Positions 8,570-16,958 of a DNA stretch of 64,000 bases are shown here, piece by piece. A model generated the notes under the pieces. It did no database searches and had not been told where the DNA came from. It saw only the letters and a list, made by a program, of their open reading frames with translations. The position numbers were made by a program, and so were the translations under genes. The DNA comes from Streptomyces sp. MMBL 11-1 (GTDB lineage Bacteria; Actinomycetota; Actinomycetes; Streptomycetales; Streptomycetaceae), in contig NZ_CP117709.1 in NCBI RefSeq assembly GCF_028622875.1, forward strand, positions 7,815,001-7,879,000, given 5' to 3'. Within the stretch, counting starts at the first letter, position 1. The number at the start of each line of letters is the position of its first letter.

Positions 8570-9622
8570 ATGACCCGCATCGCCGCGGTTCACGGGGCAC
8601 TGCCGCCCCACCGCCACACCCAGCGCGAGGTCACCGAGATGGTGGCCCGCACCTGCCTGCCGCCCGAAGCCGACCGCCGTGTCCTGGACCGGCTCCACGA
8701 GAACGCCCGGGTCCGCACCCGACGCACCGTGCTCCCCCTGGACGGCTACCGCGACCTCGACGGCTTCGGCGCGTCCAACGACGTGTTCATCCGGTCCGCG
8801 GTCGACCTCGGCGCCCAGGCCGTACGCGGTGCGCTGCGGGCGGCGGGGCTGCGGCCCACCGATGTGGACCTGCTGATGTTCACCTCGGTCACCGGCATCG
8901 CCGCCCCCTCCGTAGACGCCCGGCTCGTGGCCCGCCTGGGGATGCGCTCGGACGTCAAACGGCTGCCCCTCTTCGGCCTCGGCTGCGTCGCCGGAGCCGC
9001 CGGGACGGCCCGGTTGCACGACTATCTCCTCGGCCGCCCCGACGACGTGGCCGTGCTCCTGTCGGTCGAGCTCTGCTCGCTCACCTTCCAGCGCCACGAC
9101 GCGTCGCCCGCCAACCTGGTGGCGACCGCGCTGTTCGGCGACGGAGCGGCCGCCGTGGTCGCCCTCGGCGGCCGCCGGGCCGTCTCCGGGCCCGAGATCG
9201 TGGCCACCCGCAGCCGGATGTACCCGGACACCGAGCACGTCATGGGCTGGGACATCGGCAGCACCGGCTTCACGGTGGTCCTCGACCCGGCGGTGCCCGA
9301 GGTCGTACGGCGCTATCTCGCCGACGACGTAAGGGAGTTCCTCGACGAGCACGGACTCAAGCCGAAGGACGTCGCCCACTGGGTGTGCCACCCGGGCGGC
9401 CCCAAGGTGCTGGAGACCGTCATCGAGGTCCTCGATCTGCCCGACGGCGCGCTCGACGTCACCTGGCGCTCGCTGGCCGACGTCGGCAACCTGTCCTCGT
9501 CCTCGGTCCTGCACGTCCTGCGGGACACCATCGAACAGCGCCGGCCGGAGCCGGGCACCCCCGGCCTGCTGCTGGCCATGGGCCCGGGATTCTGCTGCGA
9601 ACTGGTGCTGCTGCGCTGGTAG
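8570..9622 (+). CDS. srsA: Type III polyketide synthase (alkylresorcinol synthase, SrsA-like)
   Basis: The 350-residue enzyme has the chalcone-synthase-family triad: Cys in FGLGCVAGAAG, His in WVCHPGGPKV and Asn in VGNLSSSSVLH. Such enzymes extend an acyl starter with malonyl units and cyclise it. The downstream methyltransferase and flavoprotein reproduce the order srsA-srsB-srsC known from S. griseus, which makes alkylresorcinols and alkylpyrones, so a long-chain phenolic lipid is the best guess. The ATG at 8570 follows AGGAGG, and the protein start MTRIAAVHG fits the family. The gap to the methyltransferase gene is 15 bases. Confidence 0.85.
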   Translation: MTRIAAVHGALPPHRHTQREVTEMVARTCLPPEADRRVLDRLHENARVRTRRTVLPLDGYRDLDGFGASNDVFIRSAVDLGAQAVRGALRAAGLRPTDVDLLMFTSVTGIAAPSVDARLVARLGMRSDVKRLPLFGLGCVAGAAGTARLHDYLLGRPDDVAVLLSVELCSLTFQRHDASPANLVATALFGDGAAAVVALGGRRAVSGPEIVATRSRMYPDTEHVMGWDIGSTGFTVVLDPAVPEVVRRYLADDVREFLDEHGLKPKDVAHWVCHPGGPKVLETVIEVLDLPDGALDVTWRSLADVGNLSSSSVLHVLRDTIEQRRPEPGTPGLLLAMGPGFCCELVLLRW

Positions 9623-9637
9623 GAAGGAGAGACCCCC

Positions 9638-10174
9638 ATGACCTCGACCACCTGGTACACCCTCCTGGTGCTGGCCGTCGCGGCCGAGCGCCTCGCCGAA
9701 CTCGTCGTGGCCCGCCGCAACACCCGCTGGAGCCTCGCCCGGGGCGGCGTCGAATCGGGTCGCGGGCACTATCCGGCGATGGTCGCGCTGCACACCGGGC
9801 TGCTGGCCGGCTGCCTGGCGGAGGCCGGGTTCGCCGAACGTCCCTTCCCGCCCGTCCTCGGCTGGACGATGGCCGCCGTCGTCGTGGCCGCGCAAGCGCT
9901 GCGCTGGTGGTGCATCCGCGCGCTCGGCCCCCGCTGGAACACCCGCGTCATCGTCGTTCCCGGCCTCCCCCGGGTCGCCGGCGGCCCCTACCGGTGGATG
10001 GGCCACCCGAACTACGTCGCCGTCGCCGCCGAAGGCCTCGCGCTGCCCCTGGTCCACGGGGCGTGGGCGACCGCCCTCGTGTTCACCGTGCTCAACGCCG
10101 CGCTCATGGCCGTGCGGATCCGGTGCGAGGACGGGGCGCTCGCCCGCCTCCCGGCCGCGGACGCGCGCGCGTGA
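9638..10174 (+). CDS. srsB: Isoprenylcysteine carboxyl methyltransferase-family protein (SrsB-like)
   Basis: This 178-residue integral membrane protein has a hydrophobic N-terminus, a central pair of membrane segments and the ICMT signature GGPYRWMGHPNYVAV, which binds S-adenosylmethionine. In the srs pathway the counterpart O-methylates the alkylresorcinol ring; the same role is inferred here from gene order. A strong GGAAGGAG site precedes the ATG. The stop overlaps the GTG start of the flavoprotein (GTGA), so the two are translationally coupled. Confidence 0.85.
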   Translation: MTSTTWYTLLVLAVAAERLAELVVARRNTRWSLARGGVESGRGHYPAMVALHTGLLAGCLAEAGFAERPFPPVLGWTMAAVVVAAQALRWWCIRALGPRWNTRVIVVPGLPRVAGGPYRWMGHPNYVAVAAEGLALPLVHGAWATALVFTVLNAALMAVRIRCEDGALARLPAADARA

Positions 10175-11187
10175 TCGACGTCCTGGTCGTGGGCGGCGGA
10201 CCGGCCGGACTGGCCGCCGCGATCCGGGCCGCCTCGGCGGGCCTGGAGGCGGTGGTGGTCGAGCCGCGCACCGCCCCCGTCGACAAGGCGTGCGGCGAGG
10301 GCATCATGCCCGGCGGCGTCGCGGCCCTGCGCGACCTCGGCGTCCGGGTCACCGGCCACGAACTGCGCGGCATCCGCTACACCGACGGCCGGCGCAGCGC
10401 GGAGGCGGCCTTCCGGGGCGGCCCCGGCGCGGGCGTCCGCCGCACCGAACTCCACGCCGCCCTGCACGAGCGGGCCGCGGCCCTGGGCGTACGCGTCGTC
10501 GGCGCGAAGGCGGGGGAGATCCGGCAGGACGAGGGCACCGTCACCGCCGCCGGACTCACCGCGCGCTGGCTCATCGCCGCCGACGGGCTCCACTCGCCGC
10601 TGCGCCGCGCCCTGGGCCTCGACCGGCCCGTCGCCGGGCCCGGACGCTACGGTCTGCGCCGCCACTACCCGCTCGCCCCGTGGACGGACCACGTCGAGGT
10701 GCACTGGTCCCGGCACGGCGAGGCATACGTGACCCCGGTCGGTGAGCGCCTGGTGGGGGTGGCGGTCCTGAGCCGCGAGCGTCGCCCCTACGACCGGCAT
10801 CTGGCCGCCTTCCCCGCTCTCGCGGCCAGGCTAGCGGGCCACCCCGGGGCCACCCCCGTACGCGGGGCCGGTCCGCTGCGTCAGCGGGCGCTGGGCCGGC
10901 GGGCCGGGCGCGTCCTGCTGGTCGGCGACGCCGCGGGGTACGTGGACGCCCTGACCGGAGAGGGCATCGCCCTCGCGGTCGCCACCGCGACGGCCGCGGT
11001 CGACTGCCTGGCCACCGGTCGCCCCGAGGACTACCCGCGCCGGTGGGTACGGGTCACCCGACGCTACCGCCTGCTCACCGCGGCCCTGCTGGCCGCCGCG
11101 GGCCACCCGTCCTCGGGGCGGCTGATCGTCGCCGCGGCCCACCGGGCTCCCGCCGTCTTCCGTACCGCGGTCCACGCGCTCCAGTGA
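10171..11187 (+). CDS. srsC: FAD-dependent monooxygenase/oxidoreductase (SrsC-like)
   Basis: The 338-residue flavoprotein begins with VGGGPAGLAAAIRAA for FAD binding and has the second FAD motif LLVGDAAGYVDALTGEGIAL near residues 245-265, as in geranylgeranyl reductase/PHBH-type oxidoreductases. In S. griseus SrsC hydroxylates the methylated alkylresorcinol, giving a quinone after further oxidation. The GTG at 10171 overlaps the previous stop, and the FAD motif begins within six residues, so this start is secure. It is the last gene of the operon. Confidence 0.85.
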   Translation: MIDVLVVGGGPAGLAAAIRAASAGLEAVVVEPRTAPVDKACGEGIMPGGVAALRDLGVRVTGHELRGIRYTDGRRSAEAAFRGGPGAGVRRTELHAALHERAAALGVRVVGAKAGEIRQDEGTVTAAGLTARWLIAADGLHSPLRRALGLDRPVAGPGRYGLRRHYPLAPWTDHVEVHWSRHGEAYVTPVGERLVGVAVLSRERRPYDRHLAAFPALAARLAGHPGATPVRGAGPLRQRALGRRAGRVLLVGDAAGYVDALTGEGIALAVATATAAVDCLATGRPEDYPRRWVRVTRRYRLLTAALLAAAGHPSSGRLIVAAAHRAPAVFRTAVHALQ

Positions 11188-11248
11188 ACCAGGCCGCCCG
11201 CGCGGGCGGCCGGCCGCCCGAATGGCGGGGCTCCGGGTTCCGGCATAA

Positions 11249-11286
11249 CGTCGGTCGGGTGAACGCCCGCGTTCACCCGACCGACG
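11249..11286. promoter_or_regulatory. 17-bp perfect inverted repeat ahead of the efflux gene
   Basis: Two 17-base arms are separated by CCCG. The core GTGAAC..GTTCAC resembles TetR-family operators and the element lies 58 bases before the efflux pump start. It could equally act as the terminator of the polyketide operon, which ends 61 bases upstream. Confidence 0.55.
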
Positions 11287-11344
11287 CGGAGACCGGCAGC
11301 CCCCACCGGGCGCACCGCCCTCGGCACGAGAGACGAACTACACC

Positions 11345-13042
11345 ATGACGGGCTCCCACGCGACACCCGCCGACACGGCCACCTCCGATCGGCACCGCGG
11401 CGGACTGGCACTGCTGGTCATCGCCTCGTGCCAGCTGATGGTGGTGCTCGACGTCACCATCGTCAACATCGCGCTTCCGCACATGCAGAAGGACCTGGGG
11501 TTCTCCACCGAGAACCTCTCCTGGGTCGTCAACGCGTACACGCTGACGTTCGGCGGCCTCCTGCTGCTCGGCGGACGCCTCGGTGACATCCTCGGCCGCC
11601 GCCGGGTCTTCGTCTTCGGCGTGCTGCTCTTCGTCTTCGCCTCGCTGCTCGGCGGACTGTCCCAGGAGGGCTGGCAGTTGCTGGCCGCCCGCTCGCTCCA
11701 GGGCGTCGGCGGCGCGATCGCCTCGCCCACCGCTCTGTCGCTGATCACCACCACCTTTCGCGAGGGACCCGAACGCAACCGCGCGTTCGGGGTGTTCGCG
11801 GCCGTCTCGGCGGGCGGCAGCGCGATCGGACTGCTCGCCGGCGGGCTGCTGGTGGAGTGGCTGGACTGGCGCTGGGTCCTGTTCGTCAACGTCCCGATCG
11901 GCCTGCTGATCGCGTTCGCGACCCCCCGCTACATCCCCGAGTCCGAACGCCGTCCGGGCCACTTCGACATCGCCGGGGCGCTCACGTCGACGGTCGGCAT
12001 GGTGCTGCTCGTCTACGGTTTCATCCGCGCCTCCGAGGACGGCTGGACCGACGCGATCACCCTCGGCTCGTTCGCGGTGGCCGTGGTGCTCCTCGCGGTG
12101 TTCATCACGGTCGAACGTGGCTCGAAACAGCCCATCACGCCTCTGAGGATGTTCCGCGACCGCAATCGCGCCGGCTCCTACGCGATGATGCTCAGCCTCG
12201 CCGCGGCGATGTTCGGGATGTTCTTCTTCCTGACGCTCTTCGTGCAGAACGTCCTCGCCTTCAGCCCGCTGCGGGCCGGCCTCGCCTTCCTGCCGGTGAG
12301 CGCCGTCATCGCGGTCAGCGCCGGCCTGGCCTCCCAGCTGCTGCCCAAGTGGGGTCCCAAACCCTTCATGGTGGTGGGCGCCCTCCTGGCCGCCGTCGGT
12401 CTCGGCTGGCTGACGCTGACCGACGTCCACAGTTCGTACCTGGGCTCGATCCTCGGTCCGATGCTCGTGTTCGGCTTCGGCATGGGCATGCAGTTCGTGT
12501 CGCTGACCCTGATGGCGGTCTCGGGCGTCGCCCCGAAGGAGGCGGGCGCCGCCTCCGGCATCCTCAACGCCACCCAGCAGGTCGGCGGGTCCCTGGGACT
12601 GTCGATCCTCGTCACGACGTTCGGCACGGCCAGCCGCAACGAGGCGACCGACCAGGTGCCGAGATTCCTCCGGGAGGGCACGCCCGCCCAGCTGCTGGAG
12701 TTCCGCAGGACCGGTGAGCTGCCACCGCCCTGGGGACACGAGGTGCTCGCCTCGGGCGTCTCCAGTGCCTTCGTCGTCGCGGCCTGCTTCGCCGTGGTCG
12801 CCGCCCTGGTCGCCCTGTTCGTCATCCAGGTCAGGCCCGCCGACCTGGCCCGCCTCCAGGGCGGTGCGGCACCGCTCGCCGCCGAGGGAACGGGCGACGC
12901 CGCAACGGACACGGCAGGGCCGGGCACGGACGCTTCCCGGCACGGCGTGGACAAGTCACGGCCCGGCACGGACCATTCACAGCCCGGCATCGATGAGCCA
13001 CGGCCCGAGCAGGGCCCCGAGCGGCCCGCGAAAGAGAGCTGA
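11345..13042 (+). CDS. DHA2-family (EmrB/QacA-type) MFS drug efflux transporter
   Basis: The 565-residue protein has about 14 predicted membrane segments, the MFS loop GGRLGDILGRRRVF and the drug-antiporter region RSLQGVGGAIASPTAL. It should export hydrophobic or cationic compounds by proton antiport. Position next to the phenolic-lipid operon suggests product export, but it has its own upstream palindrome. The last 50 residues form a hydrophilic tail with repeated PGTD/PGID-like units that is unlikely to lie in the membrane. The VOC gene starts four bases after the stop. Confidence 0.85.
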   Translation: MTGSHATPADTATSDRHRGGLALLVIASCQLMVVLDVTIVNIALPHMQKDLGFSTENLSWVVNAYTLTFGGLLLLGGRLGDILGRRRVFVFGVLLFVFASLLGGLSQEGWQLLAARSLQGVGGAIASPTALSLITTTFREGPERNRAFGVFAAVSAGGSAIGLLAGGLLVEWLDWRWVLFVNVPIGLLIAFATPRYIPESERRPGHFDIAGALTSTVGMVLLVYGFIRASEDGWTDAITLGSFAVAVVLLAVFITVERGSKQPITPLRMFRDRNRAGSYAMMLSLAAAMFGMFFFLTLFVQNVLAFSPLRAGLAFLPVSAVIAVSAGLASQLLPKWGPKPFMVVGALLAAVGLGWLTLTDVHSSYLGSILGPMLVFGFGMGMQFVSLTLMAVSGVAPKEAGAASGILNATQQVGGSLGLSILVTTFGTASRNEATDQVPRFLREGTPAQLLEFRRTGELPPPWGHEVLASGVSSAFVVAACFAVVAALVALFVIQVRPADLARLQGGAAPLAAEGTGDAATDTAGPGTDASRHGVDKSRPGTDHSQPGIDEPRPEQGPERPAKES

Positions 13043-13045
13043 CCC

Positions 13046-13501
13046 ATGGACTGGACCCTCGAAGTGATCGTGCTTCCCGTCACCGACATCGACCGGGCCC
13101 GGGACTTCTACCGGGACAAGCTCGGCTTCCACGTCGACATCGACGCCGAGGTGATGCCGGGCGCCCGCGTCGTCCAGCTGACGCCGCCCGGATCCGGCTG
13201 CTCGATCGCCCTCACCGACGGCCTGCCCAACCCGACCGGAACCCCGCGACCGGGCACGTACCACGGCCTCCAGCTGTGCGTCACCGACATCACCGCCGCA
13301 CACGCCGAACTCGTCGGCCGGGGCGTCGAGGTCTCCGAGCCGCAGCGGTACGCTCCCGACGACGGGGCGACCTTCATGTACTTCACCGATCCGGACGGCA
13401 ACGGCTGGGCGGTGCAGGAGTACCGCCGCCGGGAGACCGAACCCCTGCACAAGGTCCTCGCCGACCTGGCCGCGAGCAACGCGGGGGACACGGTGGGGTG
13501 A
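13046..13501 (+). CDS. VOC-family (glyoxalase/bleomycin-resistance-like) protein
   Basis: This 151-residue protein shows two beta-alpha-beta-beta-beta modules: LEVIVLPVTDIDRARDFYRD at the start and YHGLQLCVTDITAAHAEL in the second half, ending in YFTDPDGNGWAVQEY. VOC proteins bind a divalent metal and act as lyases, dioxygenases or drug-binding resistance proteins; the substrate cannot be told. It follows the efflux gene by only a few bases, so the two are probably co-transcribed. Confidence 0.8.
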   Translation: MDWTLEVIVLPVTDIDRARDFYRDKLGFHVDIDAEVMPGARVVQLTPPGSGCSIALTDGLPNPTGTPRPGTYHGLQLCVTDITAAHAELVGRGVEVSEPQRYAPDDGATFMYFTDPDGNGWAVQEYRRRETEPLHKVLADLAASNAGDTVG

Positions 13502-13595
13502 ACCGGATGCGGAGGTGGCTCGTGCCGCGTCCGGTCCACCAGAATGCTCCCCGTATCGAGTGCAGAGATCCGTCAGCGCAAGGGAGCGGCATCCA

Positions 13596-13994
13596 ATGGC
13601 CGGCAACGCAGACATGGTGGCCTTCGTCCGGGCGCGGCTCGCCGACGAGGAACACGTCGCACTGGCCGCCGGCGGGGACCGATGGCGGTGCCCGGCCGAT
13701 GTGCCGGGCGAGGTCCACGACCGCACCGGCGGGGTGGCGTTCACCGTACGGGGCCGGGGCTTCGACCAGCACATCGCCCTCCAGAACCCCGCGCGGACCC
13801 TGGAGCGCATCGAGACGAGCCGGGTCATGCTCGGCGAGTACGTCGAGGTGGCCGACCTGGACACCGACCGCCCGGCCGAGGACTTCCGCTCCGGCCGCGC
13901 GGTGGGCCTCGGCTTCGCCGTACGGCAGCTGGCCGCCGAGTACGCGGGCCACCCCGACTACCAGGCGCGCTGGCTGCCCCGGTTCATCCAGTAG
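13596..13994 (+). CDS. DUF6221-family protein
   Basis: The 132-residue protein starts MAGNADMVAFVRARLADEEH, the usual opening of the DUF6221 family of streptomycetes and their phages. Its function is unknown. The charged, mixed composition with no signal or membrane segment implies a cytoplasmic protein. The C-terminus RQLAAEYAGHPDY is also family-typical. AAGGGAG lies at a normal distance before the ATG at 13596; a longer frame from 13515 has no ribosome site. Confidence 0.7.
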   Translation: MAGNADMVAFVRARLADEEHVALAAGGDRWRCPADVPGEVHDRTGGVAFTVRGRGFDQHIALQNPARTLERIETSRVMLGEYVEVADLDTDRPAEDFRSGRAVGLGFAVRQLAAEYAGHPDYQARWLPRFIQ

Positions 13995-14542
<548 letters not shown>

Positions 14543-14556
14543 TCCGGGTTCGACCG

Positions 14557-14600
14557 GCTCTGGAGCCCCGGAACGCGATCGCGTTCCGGGGCTCCAGAGC
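14557..14600 (+). terminator. 44-bp perfect palindrome, terminator of the cold-shock gene
   Basis: The 44 bases equal their own reverse complement, so they fold into a 20-bp stem with a GATC loop. The element starts 14 bases after the cold-shock stop codon. Confidence 0.8.
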
Positions 14601-14631
14601 GTTCCGGGCCGATTCCCGACAGGGGCTGTCC

Positions 14632-14656
14632 GGTTGGGGCGGCGGGTGCCGGGTAC
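14632..14656 (+). promoter_or_regulatory. SigB-like promoter
   Basis: GGTTG, a 14-base spacer and GGGTAC match the S. coelicolor SigB consensus GNNTN-14to16-GGGTAY. The element is 67 bases upstream of the 42-residue gene at 14723. Confidence 0.6.
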
Positions 14657-14722
14657 GCGGTGGCTCTCGCACCGATCGTTCCGGAACCTCCGGAAGGTCC
14701 GGGCGGGAATGGAGGGCGACCC

Positions 14723-14851
14723 ATGCTGAAGGCCATCGCAGACGTACTCCGCTCCATCGGCGGAGCCATCGCCACCGTGGTCACGCTGCCCTTCCGGGCA
14801 CTGGCCAGGCTGTTCGGCGGCGCGTCGAGCAGCGCGCGCGGCCACCACTGA
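14723..14851 (+). CDS. Small conserved-looking 42-residue protein with LPFRALARLFGGAS motif
   Basis: The peptide has an amphipathic N-terminal helix (MLKAIADVLRSIGGAIATVV) followed by LPFRALARLFGG and a Ser/Arg/His-rich tail. I recall similar peptides annotated as hypothetical in streptomycetes; the function is unknown. The amphipathic, basic character suggests membrane association. GGAGGG lies six bases before the ATG. A SigB-like promoter precedes it, and a long inverted repeat begins inside its last codons. Confidence 0.65.
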   Translation: MLKAIADVLRSIGGAIATVVTLPFRALARLFGGASSSARGHH

Positions 14852-14914
14852 ACGCACGGGTGTGTGCCCCGGACCGGAGAGGGCCGGGGCACACACCCGT
14901 GCGTTCAGTGGTGG
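14842..14914. terminator. 31-bp perfect inverted repeat overlapping the end of the small gene
   Basis: Arms at 14842-14872 and 14884-14914 are perfect reverse complements around an 11-base loop. The left arm includes the final codons and stop of the 42-residue gene. The right arm ends 42 bases before the stop of the convergent gene at 14956, so it may serve both strands. Confidence 0.75.
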
Positions 14915-14955
14915 GCCGTCCGGATTCGCGCCCACCGGGCCGGTGGGACCGGGGG

Positions 14956-15204
14956 CTAGCCCGTCGACTCGTCCGGGGTCGGGTGCTTGTCGGGATGCGC
15001 GCCCGCGTTGCGCGGGACCTCCCGGCCTGCGCCGGCCTCGTCCGGCTCGGGATGCCCGGCTCCGCGCGCCACCCGGTCCGGGACCGGTATGTCGAGCGCG
15101 TCCTCGCCCTCCTGCGTCTGCTGGTCCTGCATGTCCGCCGGAACGGGGGGCGGGCTGCCGGAAGCCCCGGTGTAGGCGGTGCCTTCCGGCCTGCGGTCGG
15201 TCAT
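14956..15204 (-). CDS. Small hydrophilic 82-residue protein, function unknown
   Basis: The protein (MTDRRPEGTAYTGAS at the start) is rich in Pro, Asp, Glu and Gly with no membrane or signal segment and is probably disordered. A strong GGAAGGAAG site precedes the ATG at 15204. A SigB-like promoter lies about 60 bases upstream on the same strand. Small, disordered, acidic proteins under SigB often belong to general stress regulons, but no function can be assigned. Confidence 0.65.
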   Translation of the reverse strand: MTDRRPEGTAYTGASGSPPPVPADMQDQQTQEGEDALDIPVPDRVARGAGHPEPDEAGAGREVPRNAGAHPDKHPTPDESTG

Positions 15205-15263
15205 GTGAGCTTCCTTCCGTACTGCCCCGGTGCGACCGGGGAACGAGTGATGTGCCCTGGTGG

Positions 15264-15288
15264 GTACCCCCTGGCGGGCGAAGCACTC
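15264..15288 (-). promoter_or_regulatory. SigB-like promoter
   Basis: On the minus strand GAGTG, a 14-base spacer and GGGTAC match the SigB consensus. A start of transcription near 15257 would give a leader of about 50 bases for the 82-residue gene. Confidence 0.6.
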
Positions 15289-15440
15289 CCTGGATCCGAC
15301 GAGGACCCGGACACAGGGCCCGCACGCATGCCGAGGGGCGGAGAAGATGCGGAGGCCAGGCCGCCCGGCCATATTGGAGCTCCGGCGACCGGCCGGGGCG
15401 CGTCGCCCGGTACGCGGGGGACGATGCGACGCCCCGGTGT

Positions 15441-15465
15441 GTGTGGCTCGCCTGTGGGCGGGTAC
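15441..15465 (+). promoter_or_regulatory. SigB-like promoter
   Basis: GTGTG, a 14-base spacer and GGGTAC match the SigB consensus. It is 65 bases upstream of the DUF5133 gene, which the YbdK-type ligase gene follows closely. The remaining sequence between 15205 and 15529 shows no gene. Confidence 0.6.
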
Positions 15466-15529
15466 CCGGGGCGGTGCCCCACCCGGGCACAGGACGCCAC
15501 CCGACGAATCCGGCGGAAGGATGACCCGC

Positions 15530-15757
15530 ATGCTGATGGCCCACCCCACGGTGCTGTGCAACCTGGTCGAGCAGTACGAGGCACTGCGTGTGCTGCACGC
15601 GGAGAGCGGCGGCGAGGAGGCCCGGCAGCGCATGGACGACGTGGCGTACACGCTGTGCGTGTCGACCGGCACGGCTGACGTCGACAGCGCGCTGGTTGCC
15701 GCCCGCCACCGGCTGCCCGGCGCCCGGCCCGAGGACGACTCGGTCCTCTCCCCCTGA
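15530..15757 (+). CDS. DUF5133-family small protein
   Basis: The 75-residue protein begins MLMAHPTVLCNLVEQYEAL and contains RQRMDDVAYTLCVSTGT, both typical of the streptomycete DUF5133 family, whose function is unknown. A start at 15530 places GGAAGG nine bases upstream; an ATG at 15521 would directly abut it. It is probably co-transcribed with the ligase gene 26 bases downstream from the SigB-like promoter. Confidence 0.75.
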   Translation: MLMAHPTVLCNLVEQYEALRVLHAESGGEEARQRMDDVAYTLCVSTGTADVDSALVAARHRLPGARPEDDSVLSP

Positions 15758-15783
15758 CCGTTGTCGAAGGCGAAGGGGGCGCT

Positions 15784-16875
15784 GTGGCCCGCACGGTAGG
15801 AGTCGAGGAAGAACTGCTGCTGGTCGACGCGGCCGGCGGAGAGCCACGGGCCCTGTCCTCGGCCGTGCTGGCGGTCGCGGAGAAGGAGGCGGGTGGGCAG
15901 GCGTCCTTCGAGGCGGAACTGCACCGCCAGCAGCTGGAGTTCGCCACGGATCCCTGCGCGGACATGGACGAACTCGCCGCCTCGGTCCGCCGGTGGCGTG
16001 CGGCGGCGGAACGGCACGCCTCGGACGTCGGGGCGTCGGTCGTGGCCCTGGCGACCTCGCCCCTCCCGGTCAGCCCGAAGATCGGCACGGGTGAGCGCTA
16101 CCGGTGGATGGCGGAGCGCTACGGGCTGACCGCCCAGGAACAGCTGACCTGCGGCTGCCACGTCCATGTCTCGGTTGCCTCGGACGAGGAGGGGGTCGCC
16201 GTGCTCGACCGGGTGCGCCGCTGGCTGTCGGTCCTGCTCGCCCTGAGTGCCAATTCTCCGTTCTGGCAGGGGCAGGACAGCCATTACCGCAGCTACCGCA
16301 GTCGGGTCTGGGGGCGCTGGCCGTCGGCCGGCCCGGTGGAGGTCCACGGCTCCGCCGCGGAGTACCACGCGCGCGTGCGGTCGCTGATCGGCACCGGGGT
16401 GCTCCGGGACGAGGGGATGGTCTATTTCGACGCGCGCCTCTCGCACCGCTACCCCACCGTGGAGGTCAGGGTCGCGGACGTCTGCCTGGACCCGGCCGAC
16501 ACCGTGCTGCTGGCCACGCTGGTACGAGGACTGGTGGACACGGCCGCACGCGAGTGGCGGGCCGGTGAGCAGCCCCCGGACATCAGCACGTCCCTGCTCC
16601 GTGCGGCCTCCTGGCAGGCGGGCCGCGCGGGCCTGGAGGGCCGGCTGGTCCACCCCCGCACCCTGCGGCCGGAGCCGGCCACCGACGTCCTTGGGGCCCT
16701 GTTGGACCATGTGCGGGACGCACTTGAGGAGAACGGGGACCTGGAAGCCGCGGAGCGGGCCCTGGCCGCCGTGGAGCGGCGTGGCAACGGCGCACGGCTC
16801 CAACGCGAGATCCTGGCGCGGACGGGGAGCCTGCGCGACACCGTCGCCGAATGCGTCCGGATCACGACCGGATGA
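15784..16875 (+). CDS. YbdK-type carboxylate-amine ligase (glutamate-cysteine ligase family 2)
   Basis: The 363-residue protein has the family opening VGVEEELLLVD, the central TCGCHVHVSV and the metal-binding-type stretch FDARLSHRYPTVEVRVADV, and its length is normal for the family. YbdK-type enzymes join glutamate to an amine with ATP, with weak gamma-glutamylcysteine activity in E. coli. Since actinomycetes use mycothiol, the true substrate is probably another amine. GAAGGGGG precedes the GTG start. The location in a SigB-like stress region suggests a role in stress. Confidence 0.85.
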   Translation: MARTVGVEEELLLVDAAGGEPRALSSAVLAVAEKEAGGQASFEAELHRQQLEFATDPCADMDELAASVRRWRAAAERHASDVGASVVALATSPLPVSPKIGTGERYRWMAERYGLTAQEQLTCGCHVHVSVASDEEGVAVLDRVRRWLSVLLALSANSPFWQGQDSHYRSYRSRVWGRWPSAGPVEVHGSAAEYHARVRSLIGTGVLRDEGMVYFDARLSHRYPTVEVRVADVCLDPADTVLLATLVRGLVDTAAREWRAGEQPPDISTSLLRAASWQAGRAGLEGRLVHPRTLRPEPATDVLGALLDHVRDALEENGDLEAAERALAAVERRGNGARLQREILARTGSLRDTVAECVRITTG

Positions 16876-16958
16876 ACTGCCGGCCCGAAACGACCTATGA
16901 GACCTGACCCACTGGACGACACGACCGCATGAGCGACAGCACAGGAACGGAGCAGCCC

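Noticed and set aside
8480..10057. Open frame of about 525 codons opposite the polyketide operon
   Set aside because: It is antisense to two well-supported genes and lacks any recognisable motif.
11261..11276. GAAC..GTTC as a LexA (SOS) box
   Set aside because: The actinobacterial SOS box needs four bases between GAAC and GTTC, and here there are six.
11273..12943. Long minus-strand frame rich in Glu, Gln and His under the efflux gene
   Set aside because: Composition is typical of an antisense shadow of a membrane-protein gene; no domain is visible.
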